From positions 186,001 to 250,000 of the forward strand of contig CAJNOI010000016.1 in the NCBI GenBank assembly GCA_905250115.1: a stretch of DNA of 64,000 bases, written 5' to 3'. Both the position numbers and the translations under genes were made by a program. Source of the DNA: Adineta steineri (Eukaryota > Rotifera > Eurotatoria > Adinetida > Adinetidae). A model generated the notes under the pieces. The model was not told the DNA's origin, searched no databases, and saw nothing but the letters and a program-made list of their open reading frames with translations. Positions 15,152 through 28,583 of this stretch are shown here, one piece after another; position 1 is the stretch's first letter; each line of letters opens with the position of its first letter.

Positions 15152-17742
15152 AAAAGAAATGATAATCATGCAGCGACGAAGTAGAACAAATTAGACGCAC
15201 ATCACATCGATCTCTCTTTTTTTCTTTTTCCTTCGCACAAGTGATCAATGATTTGAAGACATCATGCTGAGTATGTGTTCATTCTGGCTAAATTAACATC
15301 GTTAAACTTGTCAAGCAATGTAGGAACAGTACATACACTCTATATAAAATTAATCACATAGACATCGTCATTTTGAGTAGTGTTGTTGTTCTCATAAGGG
15401 TGAATACGAAAGAAGAGACGTGTGAGCGGCAAATCTTAATCTAAAGCAAAAAAAGAAGAACGATAAAAAAAAGAAATATATACAGAATTTAATTTGTATA
15501 TTTATTCATTGATTAGATTGTTCATCACCAAATGAAACAAGTCCAACAATTAATGATGATGATGATAATAGTAGTCACAGTAGTATTGAAAGTAATAATG
15601 ATGAACAAGAACAACTTGTTCAACCTAAAGAAGAACCAATTTTAAATTATTATAATTCATTAATACCTCCTAAGACAGCTTCAAATGCTGAAAATCCATT
15701 TGGAATACTTTCTATGTGTTTACCATCATCATCAACATCAACATCAACATCATCATCATCATCAAAAATGGTTCGACCTCATTCATTTACAAATCATCGT
15801 TATGCTGTTGTACAACCTTATCCTATTTCACCTCATGCTTATTTTGCTAATATGGCTAAATATACTGAAGCAGCTGCCGCTGCTGTTGTTGCTGAACAAC
15901 AACGTAATCAACAAGTTGCTAAGTTAGCTGCTGCTGCTGCCGCTGCTGCTGGTGTTATGGGAAGCAATTCAATGTCAACAAATCATAATATTGGAAATAA
16001 TTTAATTTGTGCAGTTTGTGGAGATATTTCAAGTGGGAAACATTATGGAATTTTAGCATGTAATGGTTGTAGTGGATTTTTTAAACGTAGTGTTCGACGA
16101 AAATTAATCTATCGGTAAGATTTCTTTTGATAATACAAAAATGTAACATAAAGAAAGAAAAAAAAATCTCAATCATCTTTTATTTAAGATGTCAAGCAAA
16201 TACAGGTATGTGTATTGTTGATAAAGCACATCGTAATCAATGTCAAGCTTGTCGACTTAAAAAGGTAAATATAAATCTATGAGATTTTATGATATAATAG
16301 TTTATGTTTTATTTTCATAGTGTTTACAAATGGGTATGATAAAAGAAGGTAAATTATAATTTGTTTTTTTGTAAAAGTAAATCATAATACTTGTCATTTA
16401 AAGCTGTACAAAATGAACGTCAACCACGTAATAGTGCTCAAGTTCGTGCGGATTCAGTTGATTTTCATTGTGATGGTAATGGTACAACAGTATCTGTTAT
16501 GCATCATCGTCCAACAAATTCGAATTCTGCTTCATCACCTGGTGAAGGCAGTACATCATCGATTAAACAAGATGGTAAAAAAAAGAGTCAATCAAATTTA
16601 ATCTATATTTCTTTTTTTTTAAAGATGAATGTGATTTATCAACATCACAAATATTTCCTAATGAAACAGATGATCAAATATCAGCAACATCAGCACAAAT
16701 ACTTTTGATGATTGTTAAATGGATTCGTAATTTACCAACATTTTCAAGTTTACCTTTTCGTGATCAGGTATTTATTTATAAACATATATTGATGTGTGTG
16801 TGTGTGTGTGTGTGTGTATCTATCAAAAGAAACAAGTTCAAATAATGTTTTTCTATTGACATATTCTAATCCTAAAATATCATGTCATTTGAAAACGTGA
16901 ACATCTTTTGATGAACTTGATACATATAATATCATTCTCTATTCAAATAATCAAATGATGAAAGAAGGATCAAGAAATAAATAAATTCACATTCAATCAA
17001 CATAAGAGTGATAATAAGATGAACTAAAAATTGTCAAGTAGAAGAGATTTAGAAGTATCATTGTTAATCTTCAAGGAATAAAAATAAAATAGAAAATTAC
17101 TTTTTTTCTTCTTTATTTTAATGTCCATCTGTCACAACTAATTTGTTTTTTTTTTCGCAGTTGATTTTATTAGAAGAATCTTGGTCGGAATTGTTTCTTC
17201 TTTGGGCAATACAATGTTCAACATCATTAGAAAATGGTGGACCACTTTTTACAGCAGCTCTTAATCGTTATCAATTAGAAAATGAAAATGGAAAGTCTCT
17301 CTATCGTTTATTAAATGATATTTTATATCGTTTTAAACAATTAAAACTTGATCCAATTGAATTTGCTTGTTTGAAAGCAATTGTTCTTTTTCGTTTCGGT
17401 AACAAAAAAAAATAATGAAAAAAAATCAAATTAAAATTTATTTATTTTGTAGATACACGAACATTAAGAGAATCAAAAATGGTTGAAAATTTACAAGATC
17501 AAGCACAAATAACATTGGCACAATTTACACAAATTCATAATCCAACACAACCAACTCGGTAAATTAAATTTGAGTTTGTTTTTGTTCAAACTCTTTTTTG
17601 TTGCTTTAGTTTTGGTCGATTACTTTTAACATTACCATTATTACGAAGTATTCCATCATTGTTAATTGAGAAGACTTATTTTGCACGTACAATTGGAAAT
17701 ACATCCATGTCGAAATTACTTTCTGATATGTTTAAAAATTAA
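14688..17742 (+). CDS. Nuclear receptor of the NR2E3/PNR - Hr51 (unfulfilled) - FAX-1 type, 9 exons
   Basis: Ligand-regulated-type transcription factor; relatives specify photoreceptor and neuron identity. Exons are 14688-14742, 15517-16114, 16189-16264, 16321-16348, 16404-16574, 16625-16767, 17161-17398, 17453-17558 and 17610-17742, giving about 515 residues. The N-terminus is low-complexity (Asn/Asp, poly-Ser, poly-Ala). The DBD contains [38 protein letters not shown], a six-residue D-box (QANTGM) and [20 protein letters not shown]. It is followed by [10 protein letters not shown], which is the PNR/Hr51 signature rather than the tailless one. The LBD shows [18 protein letters not shown] and [11 protein letters not shown]. 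The first exon is short, and a 774-bp intron separates it from the rest. Which NR2E subgroup it belongs to needs a tree. Confidence 0.93.
16793..16818. repeat. TG dinucleotide microsatellite in receptor intron
   Basis: About 12 TG units inside intron 6 of the NR2E-type receptor. Simple repeat, probably length-variable. Confidence 0.9.
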
Positions 17743-19017
17743 TAATGTATAGAACTTAATGAACAAAATATGAGTGATTGTTGTTTTTTGCAGTCCCTTT
17801 GATTGTCCTCGTTTTTCTTTTTTGTTCTTCTTTTTCTCTCTTTTCATTTTTTTTCTCGTTTATTAACCATATGCATGCCATGCACATTATGATTATGATT
17901 ATTATTATTCGAAATAATTTTAATGTTGAAAAGATTTTAATGTCTGAAATAATGATTTTTCATAGTTTGTTGCGGATGGGAATTATTCAAATGAGTGAGT
18001 AATGTATTTGAGAAAGGATATGTTTTTAATGATTGGTCAATTATTGAATAGAAAGATAATCAATTGTTTGTTTAAACGAAATATCAAATGAATAATAGTA
18101 GTACGGAGTTGTTGTCGTAAATACTGAATAATTCAATATCAAGGTGGACAAACATTCTCTTCAAAATACTTTTTGTATGATTATACTCGTGTCGATAGTA
18201 TTGTGTACTGTAAATACCATAAATCAAAAGCCATATAATCTATTACTCTTTGCAACCACTGTTGAATCTATAATCAAGCAAATGACTCTTAAAAATACAA
18301 AATTTATTTTCATTATATTTGAAAGTTTTCAGATTTCTCTGTCGAATACTGGTAAATCCGTCAAAAAAAAACTTTAGAATTTATTCAGTTTATTTTGGAT
18401 GCAAATGATTATTTAGAAAAAGTTTAGTATGATATATATTGACAGTTTAACAAGAAACAAGGTTTCACTAGCTGTTATACACATATATATAACTCATTCA
18501 TCTTTCTTTCTTTCATAAGACAAATATTATCATAAGCAAAGATATGTTATACATAAAATCTTAAATAGTTCACAGCACAAAATATTAATTTTTATAGTAT
18601 CTCATAAAAGCAACAAATTTCAATATTCAAGTTCATAAAACATTGATTTGATATATTTCACAGAATAACATTAGTTCTGAAAATAAAAGACATGCAACAA
18701 TTTATTGATTTCTTCGTCTACTTCTTATACAAATTCATTTTCATTACGCAGACCTTCTTCTCGTCAAAGTCGTTATTTCTTTTTCAGTTTCTTTTTTTTC
18801 GTTTTCTTTACTGCTTCAGTCTACTTCAATTATTCTGATGCATGTAAAAAAAAAGAAACACATGTGCAATAATGTACGACAGTCTATTGTAAAGAAAACA
18901 AAAAAACGAAAAAATCGAAGCGATCATGGAGAGTATTTGATTTTTGTCTTTCTCTACTCAATTTAAACAAGAAACAAATATAAAAATTCAAACAAATTTT
19001 ATCTATATATATTTATA
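17743..19017. other. Intergenic region, no gene seen
   Basis: About 1.3 kb of AT-rich DNA between the NR2E-type receptor and the BTB protein, with T-rich and A-rich runs. Short open frames have no splice support or recognisable motif. The 5' UTR of the BTB gene presumably lies in the last 100-200 bp. Confidence 0.55.
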
Positions 19018-20169
19018 ATGGCATCTTCATCATATGATTATTTTACTGATACATCGAATACACTTAATAATAAATCTGATGTTATTTTAATAGTTGGACA
19101 AGAAAGATTTTATTGTCATCGATTATTATTATCTTTAGTTTCACCTGTATTTGCACGAATGTTTGATGGACAATTTCAAGAACATGATACTCGTGAAATT
19201 ATTTTAGAAGGAAAAAAAAGTGAAAGTATATTAGCATTATTAACATATATTTATCCACAATTTAATAGAGAAATTACTGATAATAATATTGAAGATTTTC
19301 TTTTATTAGCTGATGAATATATGATCGAACATCTTAAACAACCTTGTAAAGATGCTTTAATTAAACAACTTCAATCATTTAAATTTGTTCTACTTCCAAC
19401 AGAACATAAACTTCAACAGGTACAATTCCTAAAAACTTCTTTAATTAATTCGAGTTTGATTTTATTTTAGCAATCAAAAAGTTTTCATACAAGTACTCCA
19501 ACACCTGATTCTTCTCAACATCATCATGACGAATCATTAAATCATCTTCATACAGATCGTACTAATCCATCACATAGACCAACTCCAACTACTCGACATT
19601 CTTCAACAAAATTACCATCAACTTATTCTAAAACCAATGATAAAAATAATTCAACATCAAATTCTCAACCTCGTTATGTACTCTTTCTTGATAAAACTCA
19701 AATACCGAAATTTTATAATACACAAAATATACATATACCATTTACTACTAATGACCTTGAATTATGGTTTCGTCGTTTGCGTATTCTCTATCAAGTTGAT
19801 AAAGGACGATATTATATTGAAGTTATTGATCATATTTTAAGTATTCTTCAATTTATACCATCGAATTTACTTTGTACTGCGACACATATTACAAAAGATA
19901 CTTATTCAATCGATGAAATTATACTTAATGATATAGCTCGTGCAAGAATGTATATGCTTGAAGAATGGACTACTGATGGTGATCCACATCGATTGATTAA
20001 TTTATCTGAATCCTATCGAATCCTATCACCTAAAGTTTTAGCTACTGATGCTCAACAATCAATAATTTTATCAAATGGTGACGAAAATCCTTCACAAGAA
20101 ACTATACTCACATCACCTAATTCAGAAGCAACTGCTTATAGTTTTCAATTTACTCTTGATTCCGATTGA
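19018..20169 (+). CDS. BTB/POZ domain protein, 2 exons
   Basis: Exons 19018-19419 and 19471-20169 give 366 residues. Residues about 8-125 form a BTB/POZ domain: SDVILIVGQERFYCHRLLLS is the typical first strand/helix, followed by SPVFARMFDGQF and YMIEHLKQPCKDALI. BTB domains dimerise and often recruit targets to cullin-3. The middle (about residues 135-190) is a Ser/Thr/His/Pro-rich linker without structure. The C-terminal 180 residues contain DLELWFRRLRILYQVDKGRY and are predicted mixed alpha/beta; I do not recognise a kelch, BACK, MATH or zinc-finger domain there. Function beyond a BTB adaptor cannot be assigned. The ATG at 19018 begins MASSSYDYF just upstream of the domain. Confidence 0.85.
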
Positions 20170-20524
20170 ATTATTATCTAAGCGAAAAATATTTTATTTT
20201 CTCACTGTAATATGTCTATATTTGATTATTTTTTTTTTCTTTTAAATTTTATTTATTAATACAATTTAGCAAATATATTTATTGTATTCTAAATTAATAT
20301 TTATGAATAAAATTGAATAGAAGAAAAAAAATGATAGAAGTATTGTAGCGTCCTCTGATTAGCATTTTTTCATATTGTTGAATATTTTACCAATCAAATA
20401 TGTTCTTGCAAAATGATTATTTCATTCTATATTTCAATTGATTTAAACAAATTTTTTTTTATGGGTATAATAGTTGATTAATATTTTATTTTCTCCATTG
20501 ATTTTAGATAACCAATCATTATCT
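20170..20524. other. Short intergenic gap before XRCC1
   Basis: 355 bp, T-rich. An acceptor-like TTGATTTTAG lies 15 bp upstream of the XRCC1 start codon, so a 5' UTR intron or a spliced leader could end there. Confidence 0.5.
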
Positions 20525-22548
20525 ATGCCACTGATTAATTTTCGAAATATTCTTTCTTGTTCAAGTGAAGATCGAGTTAGTTTTAAATTTATTCATTTTT
20601 ATATTCAATTATTGTCTCTATTTAGATACATTGTGCTGAAAATTTATTAAAACCTGAACAATATAAAAAATGGTTATCATCAAAAGGTAGTGAAGAACGT
20701 ATAACATGTATACTTGAATTAGAAAAATCAAGTTCAATATCATCTGTTGATATTGGTAATGATGGTAGTGCATTTATTGAATTATTTGTATCTCGATCAT
20801 CATCATCAAAGGTAGATGACTGGACTGTTTTATTACCAGCAACACTTCTTATGACACCGAGTGAATCACGTTCGAATGCAAATCGTAATCAAGTTAAATT
20901 ATTAAAATCAAGTGATTTAAATAAAACATGTTTAAATGAAAAATGGGATCGATTAAAAATTGTTTGTGAACAAAAATTTAATCGTTTAAATTCATTTGGT
21001 TTATGTTTTATTAAATTATATTCTCCATCGACATTATCCGATGAAACAAATCAATCGGAATCATTAAATAAATCTTTGACTATGGTAGATAATAATGATG
21101 ATGATGAAACAAGTAAAGAACAAAGTAAAATTGGTTCATTTTTTGCTAAAAAACAAGCAGAAAAAAAGTTAAAAATATCAGAACCAAGTGCCAGTGATCA
21201 AATACGTGCTTTATCTAATGTTGCTGATGAATTATTAAGTAAAAAGCCAATGGATGATAATGAAATTCAAACATTATTAAAAAAGGATGTTAAAGTAAAA
21301 AACAAAATTAGTTTTTTGTCAATAAAAATAATACAATTATTTTCTATAGAATACTCCAAATCGTTTATCAAAACGTCGTATATCATCAGATAAATCAGAC
21401 TCTTCAATTAATGAAAATGAAACAAAACGAAGTAAAAGTAAATACAAAAAATATTCTTTTTCTTCTTCATTCTTCATAATTTAATATAATTTTCTTTTAG
21501 CTACAGATCAATCTCAATTGATGAAAAATGTCGTTTTTGTTTTAAGTGGCTTTAAAAATCCATTAAGAACTGAAGTACGTAATAAAGCAACAAAAATGGG
21601 TGCTATTTATAATGATGATTGGGATAGAACATGCACACATCTTATTTGTGCATTTTCGAATACACCAAAATTTGCGCAAGTTAAACAAACAGGAAAAGGA
21701 CTTATTGTTAATAAAGAATGGATACTTGATTGTTACAAGCAAAATCAATTATTATCTGAGAAAAATTATGAATTAAAAGGATCGAATAATAATATAATAA
21801 AGAAGGATACACCAAATAGAACATCAGAAATAAAAACAAGAAATTCCAATAATAATGATAAAGCAGAAAATGAAAAATCATTAGTATCCAAAGATATAAC
21901 GATGAAATCGCCTATGAAAACAAAAGTGTTAACATTTGACGATGATGATGATGATGAACCAATACGTCCAACAAATTCTAGGAGAAAAACACCAACTAAA
22001 AAAGCAATAAAAACTTTTGATGATGATGACGATGAAGACGAAGTACCTATTATTTCAAAAGATGTGACTAAAAAACCAACAACTTCTGCTAAGAAGGAGG
22101 ATGGTAATCAATCATGCTTCGTTAAAATCTAGAGAAGTTAATCTTAATTCTTTTTAGTTTATGATGCTGAAACTGATGAAGATGAACCAAAAACAGTCGA
22201 TAAATTATCTGAATTACCAGATTTTTTTCATGGAAAACATTTTTACATATATGATAATGATTTCAACGATGATACTATGCATGATATTCGTCGAGTTATT
22301 TATGCTTACGATGGTATCTTGAGAAAACAGATTACATCAGATGTAAAATATATTATTACAAATCGAACATGGAGTCATGATTTTGAAAAGGTATAAAAGA
22401 AAGTTATATATTATATCATATTCTTTCTTGATATTTTTAGATAGCAAAGACAAATCCAGAGATGAAATTTCTTTCAATTGATTGGTTACAAAAGTGTCAT
22501 GATGAAAATAAACTTGTTCCAAATCAATCTTTTTTAATATTACCTTAG
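20525..22548 (+). CDS. XRCC1: XRCC1 single-strand break repair scaffold, 6 exons
   Basis: Nuclear scaffold that gathers DNA polymerase beta, PARP, PNKP and DNA ligase III at single-strand breaks. Exons 20525-20575, 20626-21294, 21350-21437, 21501-22103, 22158-22390 and 22441-22548 give 583 residues. The N-terminal domain contains NILSCSSEDRIHCAENLLK, SVDIGNDGSAFIELFVS and MTPSESRSNANRNQVK. BRCT1 starts near residue 275 (FVLSGFKNPLRTEVRNKATK, THLICAFSNTPKFAQVK). A linker with acidic runs (poly-Asp blocks, possible CK2 sites) follows, then BRCT2 (ELPDFFHGKHFYIYD, FLSIDWLQKCHDENKLVP). Human XRCC1 is 633 residues with the same order. The gene sits 176 bp upstream of PUF60 on the same strand. Confidence 0.96.
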
Positions 22549-22724
22549 AATAAACATGAAATAGTTTTTTATTACTGTATATATACTTATACAAGAAACA
22601 AATGAATTATATATAGATATTTTTTTTCCATTTATTTTTTTGTTGTTGCTGTTGTTATTGTGGGTTATGAAATTTTCAATGTGATATGAATTTTTTAGAT
22701 AAATAATAATAGAATTTCTTAATT

Positions 22725-25700
22725 ATGACCGAAACGATGAGTGTGGATTCATCCAATACTATAATAACAGGTGAGTTTATTTGTTTGCTTTATATATTAG
22801 TATATGTACAGATATATTTAATTATACATAATTAATTTATCTTTTTAAAAGACACATAGTTTTTTGTTTTTTTCTCTTTTCTTCTCCGTGTTGCAGAAAA
22901 ACATTTGTCAATATGAAAATAAGTTTCGTTATACAAATCTTCAATCTACAGACAATCATCAACACCAAAAAAGTGTCAGATAGATTTTTAAAAGAAAAAG
23001 GAAACAATGTTTATTACTGTCTCGTCTTCTTTTTCTCTCCCTATTTTAGGTATTCAACAAGAATCTACCACAAAAAGTATAAAGAAACAGGAGTGTTATT
23101 TGGATACAATTTCTGGTTTTTATTTTTTGCTTTTTGCTTTCTTTCTCTGTCCCTTTTTCAGCTACAACATTAATCAAACATCATGTTCATATGCTTGATC
23201 ATCTAAAATTATTCTCTAAAAGGTTGTATTTCTAATATTTTGTATATGATTATTCTTCTAGACAATGGCCAACAATCATTAACTTCTAATGGAAAGAAGT
23301 CTACTCGACCAGATGTACCACGTTTACCACGTGAACTTACGCCATTTGCTGCATTTTTAAATGCTGTTGAATTGGATCAACGTGGTCCATTATTTCAAGG
23401 ACCAGGTGCTAAACGAGATACTGGACGTTATAAAGTTCGATCATCAGATGATGATAATGTAAAACGTGCAAAAAAATTTGCTATGGAACAAAGTGTTAAA
23501 TATGTTCTTGTTAGACAACAACAACAACAACAACGTGCACAATTAGATATAATTAAAAAACAACAAGCACTTTTATTAATGTGTCGAATTTATATTGGAA
23601 GTATTAATTTTGAATTAAATGAAGCTATGCTTAAAACAGCATTCTCACCATTTGGACCAGTGAAAGCAGTTTCATTAACATTTGATCCAGTTACAAATCG
23701 TCATAAAGGTTTTGCTTTTCTTGAATATGAAACACCTGAAGCAGCACAATTATCTATTGATCAAATGAATGGAGTTATTTTAGGTGGAAGAAATATCAAA
23801 GTAAATTAAAAAGAAGAAAGAGTTTATTTAATTTTTTCTTCTTTGTTTTTGAAATAGGTTGGTAGACCATCTAATATGCCTCAAGCACAACCAATTATTG
23901 ATCAATTAACAGAAGAAGCAAAAAATTATAATCGAATTTATGTTGCTTCTATTCATCCAGATTTAACTGAAGTAGATATTCAAAGTGTATTTGAAGCTTT
24001 TGGTAACGAAAGAAAAAGATTTTTTTTTGTTCTTTTAATAAAAATAAATTGTTTATTTTTTAAAGGAAAAATAAAAAGTTCTTCGTTATCAAAAGATACA
24101 GCAACAGGAAAACATAAGTATATTATACATTTCTTCGTAAAATTTGAAATGAAATTTAAAATGAATTTATTTTTAGAGGTTATGGTTTCATTGAATATGA
24201 TACTGCTCAAGCATCACAAGATGCAATTAACTCAATGAATTTATTTGATCTTGGTGGTATGTTATTTACTATAGGAAAAATACGTTTATTTAATTTCTTT
24301 TTGTCTTTTAGGACAATTTCTTCGGGTCGGAAGAGCAATAACACCACCTGAAGGTTTATTTGCTTCAGCTCAGCCAGTAGCAAGTCAAATGCCATCAGCT
24401 TCAGCATTAGCTGCTGCTACAATCACAGCTCAATTACAAGCTAACGATGTTGAAACTAATTCACAACCAACTGTTGTATGAGAATCTTTATAAATATAAA
24501 ACTTCAATTGACATTATATTTCTATAGGCTGCTTCACAAATGCTTAATAATCAATTAGCACAAGTTGGTTTTCTTGGTGGTACAATTGCACCAACGACTG
24601 TTGCAGCTGCACTTTCTGCTGCCTCTTATGGTGGTGCATCAGCTGTTACATCTATGATTTCTACTATGCTCAATCCAACTAATGTGATGTCAAATGTTAT
24701 ACCTCAACCATCAATAATTGGTGCACCTGGAATTCTTTCAAAGTAGATAATCAGATTTGTTTTTATGTAATATTAAAATTTCTCATTAGTTTTGCTACAC
24801 CGACACCTGTTGCTAATCTTCCTACTTCTCCACCGGTACAACATGTACCGTTGCCACCTCCTCAAATGATTATTCCACCACCACCTACTCTATTAGAAGA
24901 ACCACCAATTCCTGTTGGATTACAAGTTGATTTACAGTCACAACAACAACAGCAACCAGAACAACAGCAATATCCATCAATTTCACTTGTTCTGCCGCCA
25001 ACTCCATCAGCCAGTAAAGCTGAAATTGCTGAGAGTAAAAAGAAAGCTTTGGAATTGAAAAATGCTGAAGATAATTTATCAACTTTATCTCAACAAGAAG
25101 AACTTAGTGTTAAAGGTATATTTATATAAAACTTGTGTCATCGGCTGGAAAAGACTGAATACCAGTATACATGAATTACACATTATTTATTTGTAATAAT
25201 CACAGGCTCTATATAGGGAAGTGAATTGTTCATTTTTGGAAAATGTTCATGGAGTGATCGAGATAGAGCGACTGAAATAAGTCTCAACAAACATAATATA
25301 CATATAAAAAGGAAAGAAAAACCTAACATATATGATGCATAGAAACGAGAAAATACAAATATATGTGATGTGTGTAAAAAGAAACACACACACATGAGAA
25401 CGAACGGAGAGTAACGAGTTGCGCATCATTTGTTTTCACTTTTCATATTTATGTTTTTTACTTGCTAAAATGTGTTTTTACCGATAAAGTCAATAATTTT
25501 ACCTAATAATTAGAGATTTTACACTTAGAATATATTTTTACTTAACGCTCAAAATAGGTGTCTTTATAGAATTTTTCTTAGATAGAATAGGAATATTGAC
25601 TTTGTTTTTCTTCTTTCAATAAGGTCGTGAACAAAGACATTTATTAATGCAAAAATTAAATCAACGTCGACTTGATTCACGTGTATGTGTATTAAAAAAT

Positions 25701-25976
25701 ATGGTTGGTCCAGAAGAAGTTGATGATAGTTTACAACAAGAAATAACAGATGAATGTTCGAAATATGGTGAAGTTAATAAAGTTGTTATTTATACTGAAA
25801 AACAAGGAGAAGAAGATAGTGCAGAACAGATTGTAAAAATTTTTGTAGAATTTCGAAATAGTAAAGAAGCAGAAAAAACAGCTGAATCACTTAATGGTCG
25901 ATGGTTTGGTGGTCGTATGATAAAAGCTGAATTATATGATCAAGCAACGTATCAAGCTGAAGATTTATCTGGTTGA
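22725..25976 (+). CDS. PUF60: Poly(U)-binding splicing factor PUF60 (half pint), 9 exons
   Basis: Nuclear RNA-binding protein that cooperates with U2AF in 3' splice-site recognition. Exons 22725-22770, 23262-23800, 23858-24002, 24066-24117, 24177-24256, 24312-24475, 24528-24742, 24790-25115 and 25624-25976 give 639 residues (human 559). RRM1 begins near residue 122 ([29 protein letters not shown]), RRM2 near 219 ([31 protein letters not shown]). A long Ala/Pro/Gln-rich linker follows. The C-terminal U2AF-homology motif is [15 protein letters not shown] with the diagnostic [15 protein letters not shown]. The block [20 protein letters not shown] upstream of RRM1 is also PUF60-typical. Introns 1 and 8 are about 490 and 508 bp, far longer than the others. 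Confidence 0.95.
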
Positions 25977-26081
25977 TAGAATTTTTTCTTTTTTTTTGAA
26001 ACTTATATTTGTGTCTTCAGTCATTGTATATTCTGTTTTTTTTTCTGTGTATGTTGAAAAGACAAAACAAAACAAAACAAC

Positions 26082-26087
26082 AATAAA
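26082..26087 (+). terminator. Poly(A) signal AATAAA for PUF60
   Basis: AATAAA about 105 bp after the PUF60 stop, followed by T-rich sequence. Position and orientation fit cleavage and polyadenylation of this transcript. Confidence 0.5.
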
Positions 26088-26553
26088 GTAGTAGACATAC
26101 TGATTATTACCAACACTGTGTTTTCTTTTTATTGCAAATTAATTAGATCTTTATGAAGAGAATCTCTTCAGTATTTTAGAATTATAAATTATATTTTGAA
26201 CACAATCAATTAGAAGAGATTTCATGGTTATGAACGAAGATTTGTAAGTTACATGATTAATAAAGAAAATGAACAGGTCAAAGTCGATATAGTACCGAAA
26301 TAAAAGGAAAGAGAATCTATGAACTCTTTATAGACTTGTCAGACGTTTCCATTTGATGTTAAAGAAAAACAATTACATTTATTTTTCTTCGAAGAAAAAC
26401 AAATGTTTTCCCTTTTTTTTTTATTATTTAAAATGAATAAATAATTTACAATATAATGTTATCGTGTTCTTTTTCAATTGGTTGATATTTCTATGTGATT
26501 GATGTGTAGTAGTTATAGTTTATTAGTCTGTATTATATACGTATTAAGTTTGA

Positions 26554-27854
26554 TTAAATATGAATATTTGGAACTTTATGATTTCTTTCATCATCACCAT
26601 AAACTGGTGTTGTTGAACGTGCTTGTTCATAGCCATTATTATCATGTAATAATTGAAGAGACTTTTTATTTGTTTGTACCTGTTCATCATTTAATGTTTC
26701 ATCATCATTTTCATTTATATTACTTTGTACATGAATCATATTTATTGGACTATGAACTGGTTGATTACGAACTGCTGATAAACGTGCTTCAATTTTGTCT
26801 CGTTGTGCTTGTTCAATACGTTGACGACTTTAAACGAAAGATAGAAAATAATATTATGAATAATATAAAAAATAACTTACGCTAAATTAGCTTCATTAGC
26901 TTGACCAAGAATTTCATTTGCTTGCAGCATATTATTTGATTTTAATTTCTTTTCATTCATACGCGCACGTAATATATCATTTTGTCGTTGTCTTTCATTT
27001 TCTAATTTTATATCTATACCATCCATTTTTTCAATAATTTCAGCTGTTTGCTATAATAAAAATTATTCAAAAAATATTTTTTCTTTAAATTATTATTTAT
27101 AGAAAATACTTTTTCGAGAACGTCATCTGTTAACTGATGATTTTTTTTATTTTCTTCTGCACGTTTACGTCTTTCACGTCGACGAATATATTTTACAACA
27201 GCTGCTTTATCTGTTGGATGTTGTTGTTCATTTTTATTCGTTGTAAGAAGAGCTTCAAAATATGCTTGATATGTTACATTCATACTTGAATTAGGACGTA
27301 GATCAGCAAGACCTTCATTATTACGTTTTTGTTTTAAAAATATTGAAAGTGGAATTGAATTTTCTAAGAAAAAACTTTTTCTTATTAAAAGACAAATATT
27401 ATGTATATATATATACCCTTTTGTCTTCCCATTGCTGCTTCTTTCACTTTTGAAATTTCTTGAAGTTGTTTTCGATATTCTTCTTGTTCACGTTTAAATT
27501 CTTCGAATGAACTTCTTAATATATCACGACTTTCATCTAGTGTACTCATAATACTTTCACTATCTTCTTTTTTTATTGAATCAACTGCACGTAAAATAAG
27601 TTCCTAGGAAAAAGAAAAAGATTTGTTTTTATTTCTTTGTATATTTTCCGATATCTTACTTGACTTTGTGGAGTTAAATTAGTTATATCAGGTACTGAAC
27701 TTTTTCTATTTTGAGGATCTTGTCCACGTTTTCCAATTGGAATTAATTTCTCTCGAAGTTTAGTTCGTAAACCTTCTTTTTTTTCTTGTTGAAAACTTGT
27801 TTCATCATATGACATGGATAAAGAATTTGCATTATATCTTGCTTGTGAACTCAT
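26554..27854 (-). CDS. Coiled-coil protein, unrecognised, 5 exons
   Basis: Exons from the start are 27660-27854, 27417-27603, 27110-27363, 26881-27050 and 26554-26827, giving 359 residues. All junctions are GT-AG with consistent phase. The start MSSQARYNANSLSMSYDE is polar; residues about 65-125 (SFEEFKREQEEYRKQLQEIS) and about 165-290 (IRRRERRKRAEENKKN, DIKLENERQRQNDILRARMN) are strongly charged heptad-rich helix. The last 60 residues are disordered and acidic. There is no signal peptide or membrane span. It may be a cytoskeletal, ciliary or trafficking coiled coil, but I do not recognise a named family. It converges with PUF60. Confidence 0.75.
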
Positions 27855-28583
27855 TATTAAACAAAATGCTTGTATGAAAAAAAACAGAAAGAAATTTCTA
27901 TTCTTCTAATTTCACTAATGAAAAAAGCAATTGTGTTAAAGAAAAAAACTTATTTTAAAAAGAAAAAAAAAAGAGAGAAAACCATTGACGTCATTATTAG
28001 AAAAACAATAAGAATAAGTTTGAGAAAATAAACGTTCTATTTTTTTTCAAGTGCTACTTTTTTTCTTCTCACATATTATTATTGCAAGTTTTCAATGGAA
28101 AATAGTCTCTTAAAAAGTTTTTATATAAAATAAATAAAATTCTGGTTTCATTTTTAATTAATTTTTATAGTGAACTATGAAACGTCGCAAATGAATATTT
28201 GTTTGCTGAATACTAATTGAAAGGGATGTACCAGTAAAAAAGTATTATATACATCTAGTTGACTTTGTCGATTCCAGTTGAATGTTTATCAGTTGAAATT
28301 AATCGAAAATAAATAAATTTATGTTAGTCATTGTTATATACTACACGACTTTCATCTATGACTGATTTTGTATGCACCGTATATCTCTTCTCAAGGATCG
28401 TCATATAATGGTGCACTCTATAATACAAAATACACGTAGGATGTATAGGACTTGTTGAAACAAATTAATTTTATAGTTTCCCACTTGCGTGGAGCTTAAA
28501 ATAGTATAAAAAAATAGCTTGTTTATTTAGTTTTCTCGATTTTAATAATATTGTGTATTTATCTTTTTTAGATTGATAATAGA
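27855..28583. promoter_or_regulatory. Divergent intergenic region between coiled-coil gene and TRMU
   Basis: 730 bp, AT-rich, containing poly-A and poly-T runs. Both flanking genes point away, so both promoters should lie here. An acceptor-like CTTTTTTAG sits 13 bp before the TRMU start. No named motif seen. Confidence 0.4.

Noticed and set aside
14906..15184. 92-residue open frame in intron 1 of the NR2E-type receptor
   Set aside because: Runs into a TA microsatellite and lies between two exons with matching phase; no motif.
22913..23198. Open frames in PUF60 intron 1
   Set aside because: Flanking exons join in frame across them, and the translations are Phe/Ser-rich noise.
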